A stretch of DNA of 64,000 bases, taken from positions 496,761,919 through 496,825,918 of the forward strand of contig CM054058.1 of NCBI GenBank assembly GCA_028641055.1, in the 5' to 3' direction. This DNA comes from Alopecurus myosuroides. Taxonomy: Eukaryota > Streptophyta > Magnoliopsida > Poales > Poaceae. The translations under genes were made by a program, and so were the position numbers. The notes below the pieces were generated by a model, which was not told the origin of the DNA, searched no databases, and saw nothing but the letters and a program-made list of their open reading frames with translations. This document shows positions 11,617-19,332 of the stretch, piece after piece. Position 1 is the stretch's first letter; each line of letters begins with the position of its first letter.

Positions 11617-14600
11617 GTTGGCGCCCACCGTGGGGCAACCAGCGGCGCTGGCTGGAGTTTCTGTTCGGACGGGATCTTCTTCAGCGGAGCGCGTGGTCTG
11701 TGGCCTTGTCCACAGATTCGGCTCCTTCGACTTCGTCACCGACAACGCCGGCTGTTTCGGCGGCATGGCCATGCCTGAGGGTGGCTCGGTGATCTCCTTC
11801 GGCTCTCACCTCGTCTACGTCGCCACCGTCGCCAACAGCGCGTACCCCGAGCTGGTGCATGACGCGGAGGATCCTCCCGCGGTGATTGCTGCTCGCGGAA
11901 GGCCCGCATGCAGCTCTGCGAGCTGCGCTGAGGTGATGGTGACGGGATTGGCGGCAAACACTGGCGCAGCTGCTACTGGCGCTGCGGCAGTCGTCGAGGA
12001 GACGGATGAACCGCCTGCTGGTGGCAGGACTCACCGGCCCTACGAGAGGGAGAGCAACTTGCCGCCTTCCACCTCTACGATCATTCCTGCGTCGGCTGCA
12101 CGACCTGGTATGCCTACTCCCACCGACGTTGAGCTTCTAGCCATGCGGGAGCAGCTCGAGCGGCAACGCTTGGAGTTGCTTGCCGAGCAGGCGGAGTTGG
12201 AGAAGGTGAGGTTGGAGTTGAGCCTAGATCAGCTCGAGTACAACAAGGCGCACGGCTTCACGCCAGTTGCCAGGCGGGCTAGCAGAGTAGGCGGCACTCG
12301 GCGCAACTTGGGTGTCGAGATGGCTACGGTTGCGGAGCTTCCCGCGCAGTCCGCTACCGCGAACACCTCCACAAGGCCAAGGTACAGCACGCCCGCCAAG
12401 ACGCTCAGAGCTGCAGAGGCCGTGGCTGCCGAGTTGCCGCGTCTCGAAGGCGACGCGCGCATCAGGCAGCAGGAGAGGCTCCACGAGTTGGTGTTGGAGG
12501 CCGCCAGACAGAACGAGGAGTTCCGGAAGGCCAACCCGGGTGCTGGGGCATCGCAGATCGTGCACTCGCACGCGGCCAGATCTAACGATCAGGCCTCGTC
12601 CCCGCATCCGAGTCGCGAGAAGAGCCGCAGTGGACGTTCAGGCCGAGATAGGCAGATGCAGGTGTACGACCCGACTGTTGCCGCGAAACAGCGCGCTGTG
12701 CCGCAGCAGTCTGGTCAGGAACACAACGCTGCAAGAGCAGGCTCTCAAGCCCAACAAGCTCAAAGCCAGGCCCGAGATGGTGCACGGCCAGGTCCTTCTC
12801 GGCAACCCGCAGCTCAGCCTACTCGGCAGAGGCAGCAGCCGCGTGCAGCGGCGCCAGTCGCCAACCCGGTGGTGCAGCCTGTTGCTGTGCAGGTGGATAG
12901 GTATGATGATGGCTACTCGGCTATGGAGATGGCTGGTTATGACATTCATGACCGTGTTGGCGAGCGCGTGTTGGCGCCTGGAGATGCAAGGCACCAGCTG
13001 GACCGTATCAGCTTGTCTGCGCGGCTTGAGAGCACGGGTCCCCCTGGCCCCGAGTGCTTTGGCCTGCGCATCATGAACGAGCCGTCCGTGAAGGGCTTCC
13101 AGCTTGCAAGGGGCACCAAGAGCTACAACGGCAGCACCAAGCCTGAAGATTGGCTCAATGACTATGTCACCGCGGTCCATATCGCGAATGGCAACAGGAG
13201 ATGGGCGGTGCGCTATGTGCCGCAAATGCTAGAGGGTCCAGCTTGCACTTGGCTCAACAACTTGCCCAAGAACAGCATCAACTGCTGGCTGGACTTCTCG
13301 GATGCCTTCATCAGCAACTTCACGAGTACATACAAGAGACCGAATAGGCCACAGCAGCTGTCAGCTTGTAGGCAGCGGGAAGACGAGACAGACCGCGAGT
13401 ACCTTACTCGGTGGAGCACGCTGAGGAACACCTGTGAGGGTGTGAATGAAGCACAGGCCATTACCTGGTTTGCGCAGGGTTGCCGACATGGCAGCATGCT
13501 TTGGCAGAGATTGCAGAGGGAGATGCCGAACACTCTGGCGGAGACCATCAAGATTGTGGATCAGTACGCACTCGGTGATCCTACTCAGCCGCTGATGGAC
13601 TCCTCCGAGCCGAGAAGAAACTTCAACAGCAGCAAGCGCAACGAGTTCCGCAACAAGCGCCGAGTAGATACTCGGTATGATCCTGAAGAGGTGAATGCAG
13701 TGAATGTCGGAGGCGGTGGTGGCCAAAGGCAGAAACCTGCTGGAGCCTACGGGCAGAACCAGAACCAGGGCCAGGGCAACAAGAAACCGTTCCGTACTGC
13801 TCAGTCGGGTAGCGGGAACTCCGAGCAGCCGAAGAAGTTTGTCTTTGATGACATGAAGGATGGCCCATGCAGCTTTCACACTCACCACCCCTCGAGGCCT
13901 GCTAACCACACTACTCGGCAGTGCGAGTGGTGGGAGGCGATCAAGAGTGATGGCTTGCCTCCTCCTCCTCCTCTGCCTGCAGCCAATGCCAATGTGCAGC
14001 CTACCCGCGCACCCGCAGCTCGGCCGCCGATGTACCCGAGAAGAGAGAATGTGAACCAAGTGGCTTTAGGAGCCAACCAGAACTTCAACAACGAGAGATA
14101 CCGCAACAACAACAACAACTACAACCGCAACAACAACAGCAGAGACAACAACAACAACTATCAGGGCAACAACAACAACAATGGCAACAATGGGGGCAAT
14201 GGCTCCAACCAGTACCAAGAGCACCATGAGAGCTATATGATCTTCACGTCTGAGGCAGTCGACAAGCAATCACAGCACAGGCGGGCCATGGAGGTCAATG
14301 CAGTGATTCCTGCTGTTCCTCACTACATGTACTGGTGCGACCAGGAGATCAGGTGGTCCCGAGTAGATCATCCCAAGGTGATGCCCAACCTGGGTACCTA
14401 TGCCTTGGTGCTGGATCCTACATTCCTGGGTCCCGAGAAGAATGTGAGGTTCAGCAAGGTGCTAATCGACAACGGCAGCAGCATCAACATTGTGTACAAG
14501 GACACACTCGAGAAGCTTGGCCTGGCCGAGAACATGATGCTGCCCAGCAAGACCACCTTCCATGGCATTGTGCCCGGGATCTCGTGCAACCCGATTGGCC

Positions 14601-15049
14601 GAGTGTGGATAGATGTGCTATTCGGTACTCGGGAGAACTGTCGCACAGAGCGCCTGCAGTTTGAAGTGGTTGATCACCAGAGTCCCTATCATGCTCTACT
14701 CGGCAGGCCTGCTCTGAGCAAGTTCATGGCCTCTACTCATGTTGCATACCTGAAGATGAAGATCCCTGGTCCCAATGGCATAATCACTATCGCTGGCGAC
14801 TACAAGAAGTCCATGGAGTTTGCCTCGGCTAGCTCCAAGCTGGCAGAGTCGATGGTGATCGAAGCCGAGAAGAAGAAGATGTACGAGGTGGTGGCCATGG
14901 CTCAGTCCGCACAAGCTGGTGCACAAGGTGTGCCGAGTACCCAGCATGGTACTGCCTTCCAAGCTGTCAAGGAGACCAAGACAGTCCAGGTCGACCCCGA
15001 GTTCCCCGACCGCGTAGCCATCATTGGTTCCGGGTTGGCGGAGAAATAG
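11588..15049 (+). CDS. gag-pro: gag-protease polyprotein, element C (1153 aa)
   Basis: The frame is open from inside the LTR; 11588 is its first ATG downstream of the predicted transcript start, and the next in-frame ATG is 11765. Approximate positions from 11588: a coiled-coil heptad-like stretch at residues 175-220 (EQLERQRLELLAEQAELEK); the retrotransposon gag domain at about 515-650 (DWLNDYVTAVHIANG, then NCWLDFSDAF and REYLTRWSTLRNTC); a C-x2-H...H-x4-C zinc-knuckle-like motif near 760; an Asn-rich run encoded by AAC repeats near 835-880; and an aspartic protease with LIDNGSS near 960 and the second motif ALLGRPAL near 1035. It ends at UAG. The gag domain builds the cytoplasmic particle and the protease processes the polyprotein. 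The frame is intact, unlike in D and E. Confidence 0.9.
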   Translation: MASAVTPPRQLAPTVGQPAALAGVSVRTGSSSAERVVCGLVHRFGSFDFVTDNAGCFGGMAMPEGGSVISFGSHLVYVATVANSAYPELVHDAEDPPAVIAARGRPACSSASCAEVMVTGLAANTGAAATGAAAVVEETDEPPAGGRTHRPYERESNLPPSTSTIIPASAARPGMPTPTDVELLAMREQLERQRLELLAEQAELEKVRLELSLDQLEYNKAHGFTPVARRASRVGGTRRNLGVEMATVAELPAQSATANTSTRPRYSTPAKTLRAAEAVAAELPRLEGDARIRQQERLHELVLEAARQNEEFRKANPGAGASQIVHSHAARSNDQASSPHPSREKSRSGRSGRDRQMQVYDPTVAAKQRAVPQQSGQEHNAARAGSQAQQAQSQARDGARPGPSRQPAAQPTRQRQQPRAAAPVANPVVQPVAVQVDRYDDGYSAMEMAGYDIHDRVGERVLAPGDARHQLDRISLSARLESTGPPGPECFGLRIMNEPSVKGFQLARGTKSYNGSTKPEDWLNDYVTAVHIANGNRRWAVRYVPQMLEGPACTWLNNLPKNSINCWLDFSDAFISNFTSTYKRPNRPQQLSACRQREDETDREYLTRWSTLRNTCEGVNEAQAITWFAQGCRHGSMLWQRLQREMPNTLAETIKIVDQYALGDPTQPLMDSSEPRRNFNSSKRNEFRNKRRVDTRYDPEEVNAVNVGGGGGQRQKPAGAYGQNQNQGQGNKKPFRTAQSGSGNSEQPKKFVFDDMKDGPCSFHTHHPSRPANHTTRQCEWWEAIKSDGLPPPPPLPAANANVQPTRAPAARPPMYPRRENVNQVALGANQNFNNERYRNNNNNYNRNNNSRDNNNNYQGNNNNNGNNGGNGSNQYQEHHESYMIFTSEAVDKQSQHRRAMEVNAVIPAVPHYMYWCDQEIRWSRVDHPKVMPNLGTYALVLDPTFLGPEKNVRFSKVLIDNGSSINIVYKDTLEKLGLAENMMLPSKTTFHGIVPGISCNPIGRVWIDVLFGTRENCRTERLQFEVVDHQSPYHALLGRPALSKFMASTHVAYLKMKIPGPNGIITIAGDYKKSMEFASASSKLAESMVIEAEKKKMYEVVAMAQSAQAGAQGVPSTQHGTAFQAVKETKTVQVDPEFPDRVAIIGSGLAEK
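11619..11636 (+). other. primer-binding site of element C
   Basis: TGGCGCCCACCGTGGGGC begins two bases after the LTR end. Elements D and E have the identical 18 bases. The gag frame reads straight through this site. Confidence 0.85.
14096..14195 (+). repeat. AAC-type microsatellite coding poly-Asn in gag (element C)
   Basis: Runs of AAC code strings of Asn between the zinc-knuckle-like motif and the protease. The corresponding stretches in D (41521-41655, 42127-42162) and E (57581-57682) differ in length, so the tract is unstable. Confidence 0.8.
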
Positions 15050-15132
15050 GAAAGCGAGCTCATCCACTTCCTCGTGAGAATCGGGATGTATTCGCCTGGA
15101 CTAATGAAGATCTACCAGGAGTCCCGAGGGAG

Positions 15133-18100
15133 TTGGTTGAGCACTCTTTGCATGTGCGTCCTGACGCCAAGCCAGTGAAGCAGGCTATGCGCCGTTTCGG
15201 AGATGAGAGAAGAAAGGCCATCGGTGATCAGATCACCAAACTGCTGATAAGTAACTTCATCATGGAGGTGCTGCACCCGGATTGGTTAGCCAACCCGGTC
15301 ATGGTCGAGAAGAAGAAGGAGGACCCCAAGGCTGCCACTGCATGGCGCATGTGTGTCGACTACACCGATTTGAACAAGGCATGCCCCAAGGATCCTTTCC
15401 CGCTACCTCGCATCGATCAGGTGATCGATTCCACTGCTGGTTGTGAACTGCTGTCTTTCATAGATGCCTACTCTGGTTTCCACCAGATTGCACTCAATTC
15501 TGCTGATCAAATAAAGACTGCTTTCATTACCCCGCACGGGGCTTATTGCTATCGTGTCATGTGTTTTGGCTTGAGGAATGCGGGTGCAACCTATCAGAGA
15601 TGCATGCAGAAATGCTTGCACGACCAGCTCGGCAAGAATGTGCAGGTGTACGTAGATGACATTGTCATCAAAACGAATAAAACACATACTCTGCTTGCCG
15701 ACCTGGAGGAAACCTTTGCAAACCTACGCAAGTACAAAATGAAACTGAATCCGAGTAAGTGCACCTTTGGTGTACCGGCTGGAAAGCTACTCGGTTTTCT
15801 AGTCTCTAGTCGGGGCATTGAAGCCAATCCCTCAAAGATAAAAGCTATTGAGAGCATGTCTTTGCCGAGATCATTGAAGGATGTGCAGAAATTCACAGGT
15901 TGCTTGGCATCTCTGAGCCGGTTTCTGGGCCGAATGGGCGAGAAGGCCCTGCCTCTATACCAGCTGATGAAGAAAAGTGACAAGTTTGTCTGGACTCCGC
16001 AAGCGGACGTGGCATTCAATGAGCTGAAAGCAATGCTGGCTAGCGCTCCCGTCTTGGCTAGTCCGCTACCCAAGGAGCCTATGCTGCTGTACATTGCTGC
16101 GACTAACCGAGTAGTCAGCATGGTGATAGTGGTGGAGCGAGAAGAAGAAGGCAAGAGTGTGCAGCGCCCAGTGTATTACCTCAGTGAAGTGCTGTCCAGC
16201 TCCAAGCAAAACTATCCACACTACCAGAAGATGACATATGGTGTGTACCTAGGCGCCAGGAAGCTGAAACATTATTTCCAGGAGCACCCCATCACTGTCG
16301 TGAGTTCTGCTCCCATCTCGGATATCATGGGTAACAAGGAGGCGAGCGGCAGAGTAGCCAAATGGGCAATCGAGCTAGCAGCGTACGCTCCCGCGTATAC
16401 GAGAAGAGAAGCCATCAAGTCTCAGGTCCTGGCGGAGTTTCTCGTGGACTGGGCCGAGATGCAGTATGAACCTCCTGCTCCAGTTTCCAACTATTGGAGG
16501 ATGCATTTCGATAGCTCGAAAGTGAAGGAAGGCCTTGGTGCTGGTGTCGTGCTCACGTCACCCAAGCGAGATCAACTCAAGTATGTGCTGCAGATTCATT
16601 TCAAGGCATCCAACAATGTAGCAGAGTACGAGGCAGTGGTGCATGGCTTGCGAGTAGCCAAGGAGGTTGGTGTGCAGCACATTATATGCTATGGTGATTC
16701 AGATCTGGTGGTGCAGCAAGTCTCGGGCACTTGGGATGCTTTGGATGCCAACATGGCATCGTACCGCTTCCTGGTGCAGTCTATGACTGGGTTTTTCGAA
16801 GGTTGTGAGTTCCAGCACATTCACCGAGCAGAGAACGAAGCAGCAGATGAGTTGTCCAAGTTGGGATCTTCTCGGCAATCCATCCCGGCGGGAATCGCCT
16901 TGGAGCATTTGAGGAAGCCATCCATCAAGCCTTCTCCCAACTCGGAGTCTATATTTGTTCCTTCTCTGCCAAGTGAGGAATCTGATCCAATGGAGATTGA
17001 CTGGGAGAGTGCTGCAGGAAACCCGGGGACCGCCGTCCTCTACTCGGGGACTGACGTTCCCTACTCGGGGACTGCCGTTCCCTACCCGGGGACTGCCACT
17101 CCCTACCCGAGGACTGCCACTCCTTACTCGGGGACTGCCACTCCCTACCCGGGGACTGCCATTCCTTACTCGGGGACTGCCACTCCTTACTCGGGGACTG
17201 CCACTCCCTACCCGGGGACTGCCACTCCTTACTCGGGGACTGCCGCCCTCAACCCAGAGGCTGTCGCATTCATTGAAGAAGTTCTCGCCAATCGATCTGG
17301 GCTGCAGAGAAGCGCTCCTACTCCTCCTGAGCAACCGCAAGAGCCTGCCCCAATGGAACTGGACGAACCAGTGTTTCCCATACGGGAGACACCGAGTTGG
17401 GCTATGCCCATATTATCCTTTCTAAGGGACGGCACTCTACCTGAAGATGAGGTAACTGCGAGGCAGATTCAGAGAAGATCCAAGGGCTACACTATTGTCC
17501 GAGATGTGCTGCACAAGAGAAGTGCCACTGGCGTGCTGCAACGTTGTGTGAGCCCGGAAGAGGGAGAAGAAATTCTGGTGGAGATACATCAAGGGGAATG
17601 TGGGCATCACGCCTCTTCTCGGGCATTGGTCAAGAAAGCTTTTCGGCATGGATTCTACTGGCTCACGGCTCTGCAGCAAGCTGAAGACATTGTGAGAAAG
17701 TGCAATGGCTGCCAAATGTTTGCAAGTAAGATTCACATGCCTGCTTCCGAGTTGAAAACAATTCCTATCACATGGCCATTTGCCGTTTGGTGCTTGGATA
17801 TGGTTGGCCCCTTCAAGCCGGCTAAGGGCAACATGACACATATCTTGGTCATGGTGGACAAGTTCACCAAGTGGATTGAAGTGAAGCCTATTCGGAAGTG
17901 CGATGGGGTCACAGCTGTGAAATTCGTGAAGGATGTGATCATGAGATATGGCTACCCGCACAGCATCATCACCGACAATGGCACCAATTTCGCAGAAGGG
18001 GCAATGGTGCGGTTCTGCAGAGATAAACATATCCGACTAGACGTTGCGTCAGTCGCGCATCCTGCCTCCAATGGGCAAGTTGAGAGAGCAAATGGTATGG

Positions 18101-18663
18101 TACTGGCAGGCATTAAGCCAAGGCTGATTGAGCCATTGCTGAAAACACCTGGGTGTTGGCTAGAAGAGTTGCCAGCGGTGTTGTGGAGTCTAAGGACTAC
18201 CCCTAACCGGTCAACCGGCTACACGCCATTCTTCTTGGTATACGGGGCTGAGGCCGTGTTGCCAATAGACTTAGAGCATGACTCCCCCCGAGTAGCCCTC
18301 TACACTGAGGTGGAGGCGAGAGAAGCTCGAGAAGACGACGTTGACCTGCTTGAAGAAGCAAGAGAGCTGACTCTGTCACGTTTGGCTATCTACCAGCAAA
18401 ACCTGCGGCGTTATCATAGCCGAAAGGTGAACCCAAGGGTTTTCCGAGAAGGAGACATGGTCCTTAGGCTTGTGCAGCGCACAGCCGGGATGCACAAATT
18501 GTCTCCTCCATGGGAAGGGCCTTTCATTGTGAGCAAAGCGCTGCACAATGATGCGTACTACCTTGTAGATGTGCGCCCATCACAGGCGAACAGGGCAGAT
18601 AAAGCTGGAGAGGAAACCAAGCGCCCTTGGAATGTAGCTCTACTTCGTCGTTTTCATTCGTAA
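15133..18663 (+). CDS. pol: pol: reverse transcriptase, two RNase H domains, integrase (element C)
   Basis: The frame is open without a stop to 18663 and extends upstream past 15001, overlapping the end of gag in the -1 frame. 15133 is a TTG, not a true start; the protein should be made as a gag-pol fusion. Counting from 15133: RT about 20-250 with YVDD at 173-176; a Ty3/Gypsy-type RNase H about 315-395 lacking the usual acidic residues; a second RNase H about 455-590 with FDSS (460), AEYEA, GDSDL (522) and NEAADELS; 21-bp-repeat linker 630-706; integrase with an HHCC finger near 818-860, core LDMVGPF, TDNGTNF and GQVER, the last D and E separated by exactly 35 residues. The second RNase H is the mark of the Tat lineage. 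Versus D/E, FDGS has become FDSS. All catalytic residues for RT and integrase are present. Confidence 0.93.
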   Translation: MVEHSLHVRPDAKPVKQAMRRFGDERRKAIGDQITKLLISNFIMEVLHPDWLANPVMVEKKKEDPKAATAWRMCVDYTDLNKACPKDPFPLPRIDQVIDSTAGCELLSFIDAYSGFHQIALNSADQIKTAFITPHGAYCYRVMCFGLRNAGATYQRCMQKCLHDQLGKNVQVYVDDIVIKTNKTHTLLADLEETFANLRKYKMKLNPSKCTFGVPAGKLLGFLVSSRGIEANPSKIKAIESMSLPRSLKDVQKFTGCLASLSRFLGRMGEKALPLYQLMKKSDKFVWTPQADVAFNELKAMLASAPVLASPLPKEPMLLYIAATNRVVSMVIVVEREEEGKSVQRPVYYLSEVLSSSKQNYPHYQKMTYGVYLGARKLKHYFQEHPITVVSSAPISDIMGNKEASGRVAKWAIELAAYAPAYTRREAIKSQVLAEFLVDWAEMQYEPPAPVSNYWRMHFDSSKVKEGLGAGVVLTSPKRDQLKYVLQIHFKASNNVAEYEAVVHGLRVAKEVGVQHIICYGDSDLVVQQVSGTWDALDANMASYRFLVQSMTGFFEGCEFQHIHRAENEAADELSKLGSSRQSIPAGIALEHLRKPSIKPSPNSESIFVPSLPSEESDPMEIDWESAAGNPGTAVLYSGTDVPYSGTAVPYPGTATPYPRTATPYSGTATPYPGTAIPYSGTATPYSGTATPYPGTATPYSGTAALNPEAVAFIEEVLANRSGLQRSAPTPPEQPQEPAPMELDEPVFPIRETPSWAMPILSFLRDGTLPEDEVTARQIQRRSKGYTIVRDVLHKRSATGVLQRCVSPEEGEEILVEIHQGECGHHASSRALVKKAFRHGFYWLTALQQAEDIVRKCNGCQMFASKIHMPASELKTIPITWPFAVWCLDMVGPFKPAKGNMTHILVMVDKFTKWIEVKPIRKCDGVTAVKFVKDVIMRYGYPHSIITDNGTNFAEGAMVRFCRDKHIRLDVASVAHPASNGQVERANGMVLAGIKPRLIEPLLKTPGCWLEELPAVLWSLRTTPNRSTGYTPFFLVYGAEAVLPIDLEHDSPRVALYTEVEAREAREDDVDLLEEARELTLSRLAIYQQNLRRYHSRKVNPRVFREGDMVLRLVQRTAGMHKLSPPWEGPFIVSKALHNDAYYLVDVRPSQANRADKAGEETKRPWNVALLRRFHS
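17020..17250 (+). repeat. 21-bp tandem repeat, 11 units, in pol linker of element C
   Basis: Eleven 21-base units (core TACTCGGGGACTGCCACTCCC) encode the heptad YSGTATP with variants (YPGTATP, YSGTAVP, YPRTATP). The tract lies between the second RNase H and the integrase. At the same place E has about six degenerate units (54640-54760) and D about five (34805-34905). Each unit contains CGGGGACT, the same core as the polypurine tract before the 3' LTR. Confidence 0.92.
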
Positions 18664-19332
18664 GCAAAGATGTGTATGTACCCTCTTATCCGAGTTGAAA
18701 TTCTACTCTGCAATCTGAAATTGTTCTCGGGGACTGCCCTCGTCCAAAATTGTTCTAAGTGTTTTTACTCGGCTTTACCCTTTGTCTATTCGGTTGCTCC
18801 ACTTCAGAACTCATAAGCGCATCGAGTACTATGTTTAAACCTATATGCCAACTCTTCGACTTTGCTGCTGTCCGAAACCCGGCTTCATGGCAAGCAAGAG
18901 AACAAGCAAAAGGTCAATGAGCACACGAAAATCGCTAAGGAAGAAAAAGTGCAGGAACCGAGTAGAGTGTTTTGTTACTTTTGTTCTCTGTTTCGTCTTT
19001 TCGGCTAAGTGGTGGGCTGCGTTACTATGATTGTTTCAAAGCGGCTAAGTATTTGCAGCTCTACTCTTCGATTCTTGTGACTCGAATACCAAAAAAGCAA
19101 CAAGTTGCGGGTAGAGCAGAGATGAAAAGATAGGGTGAATAAGAAACGCAACTCGGGGACTCGCATGGAAACGCAACCCGGCAGTGAGCCAGGGCTGCTT
19201 AAAATGGTTAAATTAAAGATAATGTGTGGAAATAAAATTGAGTAGCAAGAAAAGCATAAATAAGTCTGATACATATGCTCCCGGCATCCCGGGGATCTGA
19301 TAGATGTTCAAGTAAAAAGTGTGCAGGTAAAA
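18664..19332. other. intergenic spacer between convergent pol and antisense gene, element C
   Basis: This 670 bp spacer has no credible gene; the 61-codon frame 18845-19030 is chance. Equivalent spacers lie at 32737-33407 (D) and 52568-53267 (E) and are recognisably similar, including CTCGGGGACT motifs. Both transcripts must terminate here, but I see no clear terminator. Confidence 0.6.

Noticed and set aside
12312..13076. 254-codon plus frame and several minus frames over the C gag
   Set aside because: Shadows of the gag frame; composition Arg/Ser/Pro-rich as expected from an out-of-frame read.
17020..17250. Regular repeats reminiscent of a CRISPR array
   Set aside because: Direct 21-bp tandem units with no spacers, in frame inside pol of a plant retrotransposon.
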